From positions 3,757,966-3,821,965 of the forward strand of contig NZ_KZ454943.1 of the NCBI RefSeq assembly GCF_002797395.1: a stretch of 64,000 nucleotides of DNA. Direction: 5' to 3'. Positions within the stretch are counted from its first letter, which is position 1; every line of letters begins with the position of its first letter. This stretch comes from Bacillus solitudinis (GTDB taxonomy: Bacteria > Bacillota > Bacilli > Bacillales > Bacillaceae_D). Shown piece by piece: positions 16,658 through 26,960 of this stretch. A program made the position numbers and the translations under genes. Below the pieces are notes generated by a model. It searched no databases. It saw only the letters and a program-made list of their open reading frames with translations, and had not been told where the DNA came from.

Positions 16658-17425
16658 TTAGATAACGTTTGAATTAAGACGCAGTTTCTCTACAAGTTCT
16701 TTAACCTGAGTAGTAGGCTCCCCTTTAAGAAGTTGACCTGCCTTTCTTTCTTCTGGGAGTGAAAGCTCTATTCTTACAGTTTTTGGGCAAAGCTCCGCTT
16801 CCTTGATAGTTAAATCGTCAAGAGTTAATTGTTTGAATGGTTTTCGTTTCGCTTTCATAATTCCGGGAAGGCTCGGGTAACGAGGTTCGTTTAACCCTTG
16901 TTGAGTCGTAAAGAGAGCAGGGAGTGTTACCTCAATCTGTTCTAAATCACCTTCAGCATCCCTAGTTGCTTTTGCTATTCCTTCATCGATAGCCAACTTT
17001 GTAATAGATCCGACATGAGGGAGATTTAAAAGTTGTGCCAAGCGAATCGCTGTTTGGCCGGATCCGTTATCGACAGAAAAGTACCCGCCTAGGATCAAAT
17101 CAACTGTTTGGTTTTTTAAGTAGGAGGCTAAGACTTTTGAGATACTATTCTCATCTGAGCCAATCTTTTCATCGGCTATTAATACAGCTTCGTCCGCTCC
17201 CATTGCTAAAGCGGTCCGTAGCGCTTCAGCTGTCCGTTTGGGACCGACTGAGATAACGAAAACCTTGCCCCCTAAAGCATCTCTCTTTTGAATCGCTTCT
17301 TCAACGGCATACTCATCATAAGGATTAATGATCAGTTGAGCTTCTTCTTCACAAATTTCCCCGTTTTTAATGATTATTTTTTCTTCTGTGTCAAAGGTCT
17401 GCTTCAGGATGACATAAATATTCAT
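16658..17425 (-). CDS. etfB: Electron transfer flavoprotein beta subunit
   Basis: This 255-aa subunit binds AMP and docks with EtfA. It contains INPYDEYAVEEA near the N terminus and a VISVGPK/ALAMGADEAVLI segment, followed by DLILGGYFSVDNGSGQ. I chose ATG 17425, behind AAAGGAG, giving 255 residues; an upstream in-frame extension to 17533 lacks a ribosome-binding site. A cre-like sequence lies ~70 bp upstream, suggesting carbon-catabolite repression. Confidence 0.95.
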   Translation of the reverse strand: MNIYVILKQTFDTEEKIIIKNGEICEEEAQLIINPYDEYAVEEAIQKRDALGGKVFVISVGPKRTAEALRTALAMGADEAVLIADEKIGSDENSISKVLASYLKNQTVDLILGGYFSVDNGSGQTAIRLAQLLNLPHVGSITKLAIDEGIAKATRDAEGDLEQIEVTLPALFTTQQGLNEPRYPSLPGIMKAKRKPFKQLTLDDLTIKEAELCPKTVRIELSLPEERKAGQLLKGEPTTQVKELVEKLRLNSNVI

Positions 17426-17495
17426 TTCCCATTCTCCTTTCAATACTAGAAATGAGTGGTCTTTTCTTTTACTGTAGGACATATTGTTATATTTA

Positions 17496-17509
17496 TGAAA
17501 ACACTTACA
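17496..17509 (-). promoter_or_regulatory. cre-like CcpA site upstream of etfBA (one mismatch)
   Basis: TGAAAACACTTACA differs from TGWAANCGNTNWCA at one core position (A for G). It lies 71 bp upstream of etfB, in the region diverging to fadF. Confidence 0.5.
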
Positions 17510-17633
17510 CTTTAATGTATATTTATTTCGCATACTCTTTCTAAAATAGAAAGTGGAATATCTTCCTTGCTCTTTAAATATATTTTATTGATATCATCGA
17601 CAATTTTGTTCTGTAAACCAATGCAATCCAGAG

Positions 17634-19802
17634 ATGAAAGGGCTGATTTTTGTGGCTGGGCAATGGGTTCAATGTTTAGCATTTATAATTGTAAGCGCTT
17701 ACAGCTTGTATTTATTTCTAAAGGTTGTGTATCATCGCTATTTATATATCAAGCTTGGAAATCAGGTGGAACTACAATTAAACGACCGCTTTAGGACGTT
17801 TATCTCCCAAGTGTTTGGTCAGAAAAAATTATTAAAGGACCGAAAAAGTGGGATGATGCACGTCGTTATTTTTTACGGCTTTATCATTCTCCAATTTGGA
17901 GCGTTAGATATTATCGTGAAAGGGCTTGGAGCAAAAGGTCTTCCGATTCCGGGCTATCAAGTGTTCGGTCTCTTACAGGAGATTACGGTCTTACTCATTT
18001 TAGTAGCAATAGGTTATGCGGCATATCGGCGTTATGGTGAGAAATTACCTCGACTAAAACGAGGTAAAAAGCCTAGTATTGTAATCTATTTCATTTTTTC
18101 TTTAATGCTTTCAGTTTTATTGACACTTGGATTTGAACAAGCGATGCATATAGCTAAATTTTCATGGTACGCTCCGCTTTCCTCTGTGATTGCCACTATG
18201 TTTGCATGGATGGATCAAGTCACGGCAGCCATTTTCTTTTATGTTTTCTGGTGGGCGCATCTGTTGATTTTACTAGCGTTTCTCGTTTATGTTCCACAAT
18301 CAAAGCATTTTCATCTCATCACCGCGCCAATTAATATACTACTAAAACGAACCGAACCGGTAGGTAGACTGAGAAAGTTAGACCTAGAGGACGAGAACGC
18401 AGAAACCTATGGCGTTGGCAAGATTGAGGATTTCACGCAGAAACAAATGCTAGATTTCTATGCTTGCGTGGAATGTGGGCGCTGCACCAATGTCTGTCCA
18501 GCTTCAAATACAGGCAAGGTTTTATCGCCGATGCATCTTATTGTTAAGCTCCGTGACCATCTGACCGACAAAGGCGCAGCGATAACCTCCAAATCACCCT
18601 GGGTTCCTGAATTTGCATTTAATACAAGTGGTGTCCACAACGTCCAGCCGTTAAATGGTGATATAGACTCAGTTAACTGGGAATCTAGTCTGATTACTAC
18701 CATTGAACCAACCATGTCCCTTCAGAACAAGATGTGGTCGACTGGCGATAAAAAGGTGAATGATCTGTTTCTTATTGGTGATGTGATAACAGAAGAGGAG
18801 ATTTGGGCGTGCACGACTTGTCGTAACTGTGAGGAACAATGTCCAGTAGGTAATGAACATGTTGATAAAATCATTGACCTGCGTAGACACTTGCTTTTAA
18901 TGGAGGGGAATGTCTCTCATGAAGCTCAGCGTGCGATGCAGAACATTGAGCGACAAAGCAACCCATGGGGACTAAATCGAAAAGACCGAGCTAAGTGGAC
19001 AGAGGATATCAGTGGTATTGCCGTACCGACTGTAATGGATTGTCCTGACTTTGAGATTCTATATTTTGTGGGCTCAATGGGATCGTATGACAACCGTAGT
19101 CTAAAAGTTTCCCGAGCGTTTGTGAGATTAATGAAGGAGGCGGGAGTAAACTTTGCGATTCTTGGTAATGAGGAAAAAAACTCAGGTGACACACCTCGAA
19201 GAATGGGCAATGAACTCTTATTCCAACAATTATGCTTGGAGAATATTGAAACGTTCCGAAAATACAACATCAAAAAAATCGTCACAGCTTGTCCGCATAC
19301 CTATAACACGTTAAAAAATGAATACCCGGATTTCGGTTTAGAAGGGGTCGAAGTCTACCATCACACTGAAATGCTTGATCAACTTTTAAAAGAAGGTCGT
19401 TTAAAGCCAACTAAGGAAGTGAATGAACGCATTACGTATCATGATTCTTGTTATCTAGGACGCTATAACAACATATATGAACAGCCGCGGGATATTCTTC
19501 GTTCGATTAAAGGTGTGAAATTGGTTGAGATGGAGCGGAACCGTGATAATGGTATGTGCTGTGGGGCGGGAGGTGGAATGATGTGGATGGAAGAATCAAC
19601 AGGAAAGCGAGTCAATCTCGCTCGAACGGAACAGGCTCTTCAAGTGAACCCGACCGTCATTAGCAGTGCATGCCCATTTTGCCTCACCATGCTTGAAGAT
19701 GGAACAAAACTAACAGAAACGGATGAACAGGTGAAGGCGAAGGATATTGCAGAAATTCTTGAACAGGCTGTATTTGGTGATTCTAGCAAACCAACAGGGT
19801 GA
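17634..19802 (+). CDS. fadF: Membrane iron-sulfur oxidoreductase FadF (YwjF-like)
   Basis: This 722-aa protein is the proposed ETF:menaquinone link of Bacillus beta-oxidation. About five membrane helices fall within residues 1-222. A ferredoxin domain follows with two 4Fe-4S motifs: C278-C281-C284-C288 (CVECGRCTNVCP) and CTTCRNCEEQCP about 105 residues later. The C-terminal half holds two CCG-type cysteine-rich domains (HDSCYLGRYN, GMCCGAGGG), as in heterodisulfide-reductase HdrD. GTG 17652 has a better ribosome-binding site (AAAGGG, 9 nt) than ATG 17634 and may be the real start. A perfect cre lies at codons ~19-24. Confidence 0.9.
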   Translation: MKGLIFVAGQWVQCLAFIIVSAYSLYLFLKVVYHRYLYIKLGNQVELQLNDRFRTFISQVFGQKKLLKDRKSGMMHVVIFYGFIILQFGALDIIVKGLGAKGLPIPGYQVFGLLQEITVLLILVAIGYAAYRRYGEKLPRLKRGKKPSIVIYFIFSLMLSVLLTLGFEQAMHIAKFSWYAPLSSVIATMFAWMDQVTAAIFFYVFWWAHLLILLAFLVYVPQSKHFHLITAPINILLKRTEPVGRLRKLDLEDENAETYGVGKIEDFTQKQMLDFYACVECGRCTNVCPASNTGKVLSPMHLIVKLRDHLTDKGAAITSKSPWVPEFAFNTSGVHNVQPLNGDIDSVNWESSLITTIEPTMSLQNKMWSTGDKKVNDLFLIGDVITEEEIWACTTCRNCEEQCPVGNEHVDKIIDLRRHLLLMEGNVSHEAQRAMQNIERQSNPWGLNRKDRAKWTEDISGIAVPTVMDCPDFEILYFVGSMGSYDNRSLKVSRAFVRLMKEAGVNFAILGNEEKNSGDTPRRMGNELLFQQLCLENIETFRKYNIKKIVTACPHTYNTLKNEYPDFGLEGVEVYHHTEMLDQLLKEGRLKPTKEVNERITYHDSCYLGRYNNIYEQPRDILRSIKGVKLVEMERNRDNGMCCGAGGGMMWMEESTGKRVNLARTEQALQVNPTVISSACPFCLTMLEDGTKLTETDEQVKAKDIAEILEQAVFGDSSKPTG
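17690..17703 (+). promoter_or_regulatory. Perfect cre (CcpA) site inside the start of fadF
   Basis: TGTAAGCGCTTACA is a complete palindrome and matches TGWAANCGNTNWCA with no mismatch. It lies 56 bp into fadF, where CcpA binding would act as a roadblock to the fadF-N-A-E-lcfA unit when glucose is available. Confidence 0.75.
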
Positions 19803-19825
19803 ATGAAAGAGGAGGGTTACATCGT

Positions 19826-22222
19826 ATGGTTAGACAAATTCGCAGAGCAGCCGTTATCGGTTCGGGGGTTATGGGAGCAAGCATTGCGGCTCATCTTGCT
19901 AATGTGGGGATACCAGTTCTCTTACTCGATGTTGTACCGGATCAACTAACAGAAGAAGAAAAAAGAAAAGGCATATGTTTAGAAAGCATGGACTTTCGTA
20001 ACCGTATAGCGATAGATGCAATAAAGAAGTTAACAAAAACCAAGCCAGCTCCACTTTATGATAATAAGCTGGCGCATCTGATTACACCTGGCAATATCGA
20101 GGACCACTTGAAACAAATCCAAGAGGTTGACTGGGTGATTGAAGCGGTGATAGAAAACTTACAAATTAAAAAACAGCTTTACAAGCGAATTGAAAAAGAA
20201 TGGAGTAAAGGAATGATTGTTAGCTCCAATACATCAGGAATTTCGATAAACGCGATGGTCGAAGATTGTAATGATGAGTTTAAAACATTTTTTCTCGGGA
20301 CCCATTTTTTCAATCCACCAAGGTACATGAAACTCTTAGAAATTATTCCAGGTCAGCAAACGCTACCGGAAATGGTGAAATTCATGAGTCGATTTTGTGA
20401 GAAAAGACTTGGCAAAGGTGTGGTGATTGCGAAAGATACCGCGAACTTTATCGCCAACCGCATTGGGACATATGGTCTTTTCATCACCTTTAACGAGATG
20501 CTTGAGAAAGGTTATACAGTCGAAGAAATTGACGCGGTTACTGGGCCGGCGATGGGACGCCCTAAAAGTGCGACATTTCGAATGGTCGATTTAATTGGTC
20601 TTGATACGCTTGCACATGTCGCAAGCAATATGTACGAGAACATCTCAGAGCAATCGGAAAAATTAGTTTTTGAGGTACCGAAATTTCTGAAGATTATGGT
20701 AGCAAAAGGATGGATTGGCGAGAAGGCGGGTCAAGGGTTTTATAAAAAAGTCAAACATGCAAATAGCAAGGAAATTCATTCTCTAAACCTAGAGACGATG
20801 GATTACGGCCCTCGAAAGAAAGTAATTGGGGCTTCTTTAGAGACAGCAAACATCGCAAAAGGAACGAAGGCGAAGTTGGCGGCCCTTCTTAATGGGAATG
20901 ACCATTACTCGTTAATGGCCTGGAATACGTTGGCGAAAGTACTTCTTTATTCAGCAGAGAAGCTGGGTGAAATTGCCGATTCGATTATAGAGATTGATAA
21001 TGCAATGAAATGGGGATTTAATTGGGAGCTCGGTCCGTTTGAAACATGGGACGCGATTGGATTAACCCAGTCAGTTCGACGAATGGAAGCAGAAGGGATG
21101 ACTGTTCCGAAATGGGTCAAGGACTGGCTAGCGGCGGGAAATGACTCGTTCTACATGAAAGAGGGAGGGCGACATTTTTACACTTCGAACGGTGCCTATA
21201 AACAGCAGGAGTCAAAGCCTGAAGAAATATCCCTAAAAACGTTGAAGGAGCAAAAGAAGCTTATCATATCCAATAGTGGTGCAAGTTTGATTGACCTTGG
21301 CGAAGGGATTGCTTGTCTTGAGTTCCATTCACCTAATAATGCGATTGGCGCGGATATTCTAATGATGATTGAACAAAGCATGGAGGAGGTACGTCAAAAT
21401 TTTGAAGGTCTTGTAATCGCCAATCAAGGGAGAAATTTCTGTGTTGGTGCGAATTTAATGTTGTTGCTGATGGAAGCGCAGGACGAGGAATGGGATGAAG
21501 TTGATCATATCATCCGCTTGTTTCAGAACACGATGTACAACTTAAAACAGTTTGAAAAACCAGTCATTGCAGCTCCGCATCGGATGACATTAGGCGGAGG
21601 TGTGGAAGTTTGTCTACCTGCAGACCAGGTTGTCGCCTCTGCTGAAACATACTATGGTTTGGTCGAAGTTGGTGTTGGGTTAATCCCAGCTGGTGGAGGG
21701 TGTAAGGAATTAATTTATCGACTCAGCCAAACTGTGACTCATGCCGACGCGGATTTACAACCGTATGTAAACAGCTTCTTTGAAACGATCGCGATGGCGA
21801 AAGTATCGACAAGTGCCCACGATGCCAAAAAGCTTGGATACCTCCGAGACATGGATAGGATTGTCTGCAATCAGGACCATCTTCTTCATGAAGCTAAGCA
21901 AGCAGCACTACAGTTGGTCCAATTGGGGTATAGGCCGACACGGGAAAATAAAATGCGTGTCGTAGGAAGTGAAGGAAAGGCGATTTTACAGCTCTTTGCG
22001 TACCAAATGAAACTAGGCGGATATATTAGTGACCATGATCAATTAATTGCAAATAAGCTTGCTCATGTGTTGGCTGGGGGGGATGTACCTGCTGGAACTC
22101 AAGTGAGTGAACAGTATATGTTGGATCTTGAACGTGAAGCATTTTTGAGCTTATGCGGAGAGCCGAAAACGCAGCAGCGGATGCAGTACATGTTGAGCAA
22201 AGGAAAACCTTTACGTAATTAA
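19826..22222 (+). CDS. fadN: 3-hydroxyacyl-CoA dehydrogenase / enoyl-CoA hydratase FadN
   Basis: This 798-aa bifunctional enzyme hydrates enoyl-CoA and oxidises 3-hydroxyacyl-CoA. The N-terminal Rossmann motif GSGVMGASIAAHLA (12-25) and the dehydrogenase segment GTHFFNPPRYMKLLE are clear. The crotonase domain lies in the C-terminal part (FCVGANLMLLL, and an oxyanion-hole GGGVEVCL region). This order (dehydrogenase first) is the FadN type, not FadB/FadJ. I chose ATG 19826, 9 nt after GGAGGG, rather than GTG 19799, which overlaps fadF. The gene is second in the fad operon. Confidence 0.95.
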   Translation: MVRQIRRAAVIGSGVMGASIAAHLANVGIPVLLLDVVPDQLTEEEKRKGICLESMDFRNRIAIDAIKKLTKTKPAPLYDNKLAHLITPGNIEDHLKQIQEVDWVIEAVIENLQIKKQLYKRIEKEWSKGMIVSSNTSGISINAMVEDCNDEFKTFFLGTHFFNPPRYMKLLEIIPGQQTLPEMVKFMSRFCEKRLGKGVVIAKDTANFIANRIGTYGLFITFNEMLEKGYTVEEIDAVTGPAMGRPKSATFRMVDLIGLDTLAHVASNMYENISEQSEKLVFEVPKFLKIMVAKGWIGEKAGQGFYKKVKHANSKEIHSLNLETMDYGPRKKVIGASLETANIAKGTKAKLAALLNGNDHYSLMAWNTLAKVLLYSAEKLGEIADSIIEIDNAMKWGFNWELGPFETWDAIGLTQSVRRMEAEGMTVPKWVKDWLAAGNDSFYMKEGGRHFYTSNGAYKQQESKPEEISLKTLKEQKKLIISNSGASLIDLGEGIACLEFHSPNNAIGADILMMIEQSMEEVRQNFEGLVIANQGRNFCVGANLMLLLMEAQDEEWDEVDHIIRLFQNTMYNLKQFEKPVIAAPHRMTLGGGVEVCLPADQVVASAETYYGLVEVGVGLIPAGGGCKELIYRLSQTVTHADADLQPYVNSFFETIAMAKVSTSAHDAKKLGYLRDMDRIVCNQDHLLHEAKQAALQLVQLGYRPTRENKMRVVGSEGKAILQLFAYQMKLGGYISDHDQLIANKLAHVLAGGDVPAGTQVSEQYMLDLEREAFLSLCGEPKTQQRMQYMLSKGKPLRN

Positions 22223-22246
22223 TTGTAGACAGGAGAGGTGATTCCA

Positions 22247-23425
22247 ATGAGAGAAGCAGTGATTGTATCGATTGCACGTACACCGGCAGGAAAGGCAAAG
22301 AAAGGAGCTCTCTCCCAAACACGTGCTGAAGATTTAGGGAAAACAGTGTTGAATGCTGTTATCGAGCGCGCTCCAGGACTAAAGAAAGAAGAAGTGGAAG
22401 ATATCATCATTGGTTGTGCGATGCCAGAAGGTGAGCAGGGGTTAAATGTAGCAAGAATTATTTCCCTCTACGCTGGGTTTCCGGTGACAACACCAGCGAT
22501 TACGATTAATCGTTTTTGTGCCTCAGGCTTACAATCGATTGCCTTTGCTGCAGAGCGTGTAATGCTCGGTCATGCAGATGTCGTTATCGCTGGAGGAGTA
22601 GAGAGTATGAGCCATGTTCCGATGACGGGCTTCAGGTTATCCCCACATCCAAAAATTGCCGAAGAAATGCCTGAAATCTATATGGGAATGGGTTATACGG
22701 CGGAAGAAGTAGCCAGTCGTTATGGCGTCTCAAGAAAAGATCAGGACCTCTTTGCGGCATCGAGCCATTCCAAAGCAGCTGCCGCTATTCAATCGGGGAA
22801 GTTTAAGGATGAAATCGTTCCTGTTCATACCTCTCTTAAAGGTGTTAACGAGAACAATCAGCGATTGGAGGAACAAATAGTTTTCGAAACAGATGAAGGG
22901 GTGCGTGCTGAAACGACGGTTGAGGTACTGTCAGGACTTAAACCAGCATTCAAGCTTAGTGGGTCGGTGACTGCTGGTAATTCTTCTCAAATGAGTGATG
23001 GTGCTGCAGCATGTGTGGTCATGAGCAAAGCGAAGGCCGAGGAACTTGGTCTTAAACCACTCGCTACATTCCATTCATTTGCTCTTGCTGGAGTGGAACC
23101 TGAAATTATGGGGGTGGGACCGGTCAAGGCGATCCCAAAAGCTCTTCAAATCGCAGGGATTACTCAGGAAGATATTGAGATTTTTGAAATCAACGAAGCG
23201 TTTGCATCGCAATGTCTCCAAATTATTCGAGAACTAAACATTGAGGAGAAGAAAATAAACGTGAACGGGGGTGCGATTGCGCTCGGTCACCCCCTAGGAT
23301 GTACAGGAACAAAACTAACCTCTACTTTACTTTATGAGCTGAAGCGACGCGGAGGGGGGTATGGGGTTGTTTCTATGTGCATTGGTGGTGGGATGGGGGC
23401 AGCTGGGGTATTTCAAGTCCATTGA
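22247..23425 (+). CDS. fadA: Acetyl-CoA C-acyltransferase (3-ketoacyl-CoA thiolase) FadA
   Basis: This 392-aa thiolase performs the final cleavage of each beta-oxidation round. The nucleophile C91 lies in [10 protein letters not shown]. The His of [11 protein letters not shown] and the second Cys of [10 protein letters not shown] complete the active site. ATG 22247 follows GGAGAGGTG; a GTG at 22238 lies inside that Shine-Dalgarno. It starts 24 bp after fadN and ends 30 bp before fadE. Confidence 0.96.
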   Translation: MREAVIVSIARTPAGKAKKGALSQTRAEDLGKTVLNAVIERAPGLKKEEVEDIIIGCAMPEGEQGLNVARIISLYAGFPVTTPAITINRFCASGLQSIAFAAERVMLGHADVVIAGGVESMSHVPMTGFRLSPHPKIAEEMPEIYMGMGYTAEEVASRYGVSRKDQDLFAASSHSKAAAAIQSGKFKDEIVPVHTSLKGVNENNQRLEEQIVFETDEGVRAETTVEVLSGLKPAFKLSGSVTAGNSSQMSDGAAACVVMSKAKAEELGLKPLATFHSFALAGVEPEIMGVGPVKAIPKALQIAGITQEDIEIFEINEAFASQCLQIIRELNIEEKKINVNGGAIALGHPLGCTGTKLTSTLLYELKRRGGGYGVVSMCIGGGMGAAGVFQVH

Positions 23426-23455
23426 AGGTAAACAGATGTAAGGGGGAGAGGTTTC

Positions 23456-25228
23456 ATGGCTGAAAAATTAGTTGGTGGAAGCTTTATTATCGAAGACGTT
23501 GATTTTCGATCCATTGTGACTCCTGAAGATTTTTCAGAAGAGCAGCGAATGATTGCCGATACGACAAAGGATTTCATCGAAGGAGAGGTTCTTCCTCATG
23601 ATGAAGAGCTCGAGAAATTAGATTATGACCTTACTGTACAGCTCCTTCAAAAAGCGGGCGAATTGGGTCTCCTAAGTGCCGACGTACCCGAACCATACGA
23701 CGGTCTTGGACTTGATAAAGTAAGCTCGACCTTAATTAGTGAACGGTTGTCTAAGGCTTCATCTTTTGCACTTTCCCTAGGTGCACACGTCGGAATCGGC
23801 ACACTGCCGATCGTTTATTTTGGAACAACAGAGCAGAAGAAAAACTATCTACCTGATTTAGCAAGCGGTCGTAAAATCGCGGCTTATTGCTTAACAGAAC
23901 CTTCATCAGGATCAGATGCCCTTGGTGCAAAAGCGACGGCGATCTTGTCAGATGACGGAACACACTATGTTTTAAATGGAACAAAGCAGTTTATTACAAA
24001 TGCAGGATTTGCAGATATTTTCATTGTTTATGCGAAAGTAAACGGAAAGGACTTCAGCACGTTCATCATTGAGAGAACGATGGAAGGCGTAAGTATAGGA
24101 CCGGAAGAACAAAAAATGGGAATTAAGGGTTCCTCCACTTGTCCACTGATATTAGAAGACGTGAAGGTTCCTGCTCTGAACCTTTTATGGGAGGTGGGGA
24201 AGGGGCATCTTATTGCTTTTAACATTTTGAACATTGGTCGCTTTAAGCTTGCGGCAGGCTGTCTCGGTGCATCAAAAGATACACTAGAATTGGCGGCCAA
24301 ATACGCGAATGAGAGAAATCAGTTTAATAAACCAATTGCATCATTCAATCTTATCCGAAAAAAATTAGCAGAAATGAACCTGAAAACGTACGCTCTTGAA
24401 AGTATGGTTTATCGCACAGCTGGGTTAATGGATGCTAGTATGAATGGTATTGATTTTAGTAGTTCAGATGCGGGGATGGCATCGGCTAAGGCGATTGCTG
24501 AGTATGCGATTGAGTGTTCGATTAATAAAGTAGTTGGTTCGGAAACGTTGGATGTACTCGCAGACGAAGGAGTTCAAATTCACGGTGGCTACGGATTTAT
24601 TCAAGAGTATAAAATTGAACGCATTTATCGGGATTCCCGAATTAATCGAATTTTTGAAGGAACGAATGAGATTAATCGTTTGCTGATTCCAGGCACACTT
24701 ATCAAAAGGGCAATGAAGGGTGAGCTTCCTCTCATGCAAAAGGCACAGTCGCTACAATCTGAACTTCTCAACTTTGTACCAAAGCGAACATTTGCAGGAG
24801 TGTTAGGGCAAGAACAACATCTATTGGCTATGGCAAAAAAAATATTTCTTATGATAGGCGGTCTAGCCGTCCAAACATATCAACTTAAACTGGAGCAAGA
24901 ACAAGAAATTTTAAGTCATCTCGCTGATATGATGATTCATGTATTTACAATAGAAAGCGCTTACCTGAGAACGAAAAAGTTGATGGATAAACAAGGTGAA
25001 GAAAAAACTAGTCATGCGATCGCCATGACACAGGTTATTGTTCATGATTCATTCGATACCATAGAATCTTTAGCTAAGGAAGCGCTGACTGCCATGGGAT
25101 CAGGAGATATGCTTAGGACCCAGTTATCTATTCTGAAGAAGCTATCACGGAGAACTCCAGTTAATACGATTGAACTGAAAAGGAAAATCGCAGAACGTGT
25201 CGTTGCCTCAGAGAAGTACGTTGTTTAA
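23456..25228 (+). CDS. fadE: Acyl-CoA dehydrogenase FadE
   Basis: This 590-aa flavoprotein catalyses the first oxidation of acyl-CoA and hands electrons to EtfBA. Motifs include CLTEPSSGSDA (FAD/substrate signature), the catalytic Glu region RDSRINRIFEGTNEINR (Glu in FEGTNE) and QIHGGYGF. A ~150-residue C-terminal extension beyond the classical fold is typical of the long Bacillus FadE/VLCAD-like group. ATG follows GGGGGAGAG. It is the fourth gene of the operon. Confidence 0.95.
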   Translation: MAEKLVGGSFIIEDVDFRSIVTPEDFSEEQRMIADTTKDFIEGEVLPHDEELEKLDYDLTVQLLQKAGELGLLSADVPEPYDGLGLDKVSSTLISERLSKASSFALSLGAHVGIGTLPIVYFGTTEQKKNYLPDLASGRKIAAYCLTEPSSGSDALGAKATAILSDDGTHYVLNGTKQFITNAGFADIFIVYAKVNGKDFSTFIIERTMEGVSIGPEEQKMGIKGSSTCPLILEDVKVPALNLLWEVGKGHLIAFNILNIGRFKLAAGCLGASKDTLELAAKYANERNQFNKPIASFNLIRKKLAEMNLKTYALESMVYRTAGLMDASMNGIDFSSSDAGMASAKAIAEYAIECSINKVVGSETLDVLADEGVQIHGGYGFIQEYKIERIYRDSRINRIFEGTNEINRLLIPGTLIKRAMKGELPLMQKAQSLQSELLNFVPKRTFAGVLGQEQHLLAMAKKIFLMIGGLAVQTYQLKLEQEQEILSHLADMMIHVFTIESAYLRTKKLMDKQGEEKTSHAIAMTQVIVHDSFDTIESLAKEALTAMGSGDMLRTQLSILKKLSRRTPVNTIELKRKIAERVVASEKYVV

Positions 25229-25262
25229 CAAATGAATATCTAGCCACAAGGGAGTGTTGGAT

Positions 25263-26954
25263 ATGTCCGAAAAAGTTTGGTTAGATAATTACCCTAAACA
25301 GGTTTTACCAACTTACGAGTATCCTAAACAAAATTTGGCTCAATTCATGTTAGACTCAGCAGCAAAGTATCCAGAAAAAACGGCATTATTTTTCTATGGA
25401 AGAAAGATGAAGTACAAAGAACTGGTAAACGAGACATATCGATTTGCAAATGTCCTAAAAGAATTAGGGATTAAGAAAGGTGATCGGGTAGCAATCATGC
25501 TTCCAAATTGCCCTCAAGCGGTCATCACTTACTACGGGGCATTATTAATTGGCGCCATTGTCGTTCAAACCAACCCAACTTATATGGAAAGAGAACTAGA
25601 GTACCAACTTAACGATTCAGGGACGAAGCTACTTATCGCGCTAGACCTCCTGTTTCGGCGTGTGAAGAAAGTGATACCGAAGACGAAAGTAAAGCATACG
25701 ATTTTCACCTCAGTTAAGGACTACTTACCTTTTCCGAAAAACGTTCTCTACCCGTTTAAAGTAAAAAAAGAAGGTTTATCGATGAATGTTACGTATGCTA
25801 ACAATGTGTATTCGTTTAAAGACCTTCTGGCGAGCGCCTCGGATTTGCCGAGTAATGTTTATATTGATGCAGAGAAAGATTTAGCACTACTACAATACAC
25901 GGGAGGAACAACAGGAGTTTCAAAAGGCGTCATGCTTTCCCACTATAATCTCGTTGCTAATACGCTGCAAACGAGAGCCTGGTGTTATCAATGCGAGGAA
26001 AGTAAGGAGCGCTACCTTGCTGGACTACCATTTTTTCATGTGTTTGGCATGACCGTTCTCATGAACCTTGCTATGCGACTAGGTGGTATGCTTATACTCC
26101 TCCCGAAATTTGATGTGGATGTCACCTTGAAGCTAATCGACAAACTTAAACCAACCATTTTCCCTGGAGCACCAACGATGTATATTTCGTTAATCAACCA
26201 TAAAAATATCAAAAAATATAATTTATCTTCAATTAATGTCTGTATAAGTGGAGCCGCTCCGCTACCAGGTGAGGTTCAAGAAAGGTTTGAAAAGATAACA
26301 GGTGGAAGGCTCATTGAAGGCTATGGTCTGACCGAAGCATCTCCAGTAACCCATGCCAATAACCTCTGGGAAAAAAGAAAGCTTGGATCAATTGGGATTC
26401 CCTTCCCTGATACGATTGCCAAGGTTATTGATCCAGAAACAGGAGAAGAAGTCGTACATGGTGAAATTGGAGAGCTAATTGTTCAGGGTCCACAAGTGAT
26501 GCGAGGATACTGGAATCAGCCAAGAGAAACAGAATACACATTGAAGGATGGCTGGCTGTACACGGGTGATATGGCAACAATGGATAATGAGGGGTTTTTC
26601 TACATTATCGATCGAAAAAAGGATTTAATAATTGCTGGTGGGTTTAATATTTATCCTCGTGAAATCGAAGAGGTCTTATTTGAACATCCTGCCGTGATGG
26701 ACGCAGTTGTAGCAGGGGTTCCGGATGATTACCGGGGAGAAACAGTGAAAGCATACATTGTTCTAAAAGAAGGAACGACAACCGACGAAGAACAGCTTGA
26801 GGCGTTTTGTCGAGAAAAGCTGGCTGCTTACAAGGTGCCGCGAAAGTATGAATTCCGCCCAAGCCTACCAAAAACCTTAATAGGGAAAACCTTACGCCGA
26901 TTGTTGGTAGAAGAAGAAAAGAACAAATCAGCAAATAATGAGAAACCAGAATAG
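25263..26954 (+). CDS. lcfA: Long-chain fatty acid-CoA ligase LcfA (FadD)
   Basis: This 563-aa adenylate-forming enzyme activates fatty acids as CoA thioesters. The AMP-binding P-loop YTGGTTGVSKGV, the EGYGLTEASP A5 motif, YTGDMATMD and the C-terminal DLIIAGGFNIYPREIEE are all in place, and the catalytic Lys lies in LIGKTLRR. I chose ATG 25263 with AAGGGAG at proper distance; the ORF could begin at GTG 25254 inside that site. It closes the fad operon, and a repeat-type hairpin at 26961 probably terminates it. In B. subtilis lcfA sits in a different operon with etfBA, so the arrangement here merges two regulons. Confidence 0.94.
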   Translation: MSEKVWLDNYPKQVLPTYEYPKQNLAQFMLDSAAKYPEKTALFFYGRKMKYKELVNETYRFANVLKELGIKKGDRVAIMLPNCPQAVITYYGALLIGAIVVQTNPTYMERELEYQLNDSGTKLLIALDLLFRRVKKVIPKTKVKHTIFTSVKDYLPFPKNVLYPFKVKKEGLSMNVTYANNVYSFKDLLASASDLPSNVYIDAEKDLALLQYTGGTTGVSKGVMLSHYNLVANTLQTRAWCYQCEESKERYLAGLPFFHVFGMTVLMNLAMRLGGMLILLPKFDVDVTLKLIDKLKPTIFPGAPTMYISLINHKNIKKYNLSSINVCISGAAPLPGEVQERFEKITGGRLIEGYGLTEASPVTHANNLWEKRKLGSIGIPFPDTIAKVIDPETGEEVVHGEIGELIVQGPQVMRGYWNQPRETEYTLKDGWLYTGDMATMDNEGFFYIIDRKKDLIIAGGFNIYPREIEEVLFEHPAVMDAVVAGVPDDYRGETVKAYIVLKEGTTTDEEQLEAFCREKLAAYKVPRKYEFRPSLPKTLIGKTLRRLLVEEEKNKSANNEKPE

Positions 26955-26960
26955 AAAAAG

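Noticed and set aside
18458-18715. Minus-strand frames inside fadF, fadN and lcfA
   Set aside because: They are shadows of genes with full motif support and have no ribosome-binding sites.
24952-24965. cre-like GAAAGCGCTTACC inside fadE
   Set aside because: Both outer bases mismatch the consensus, and it lies deep in the coding region.
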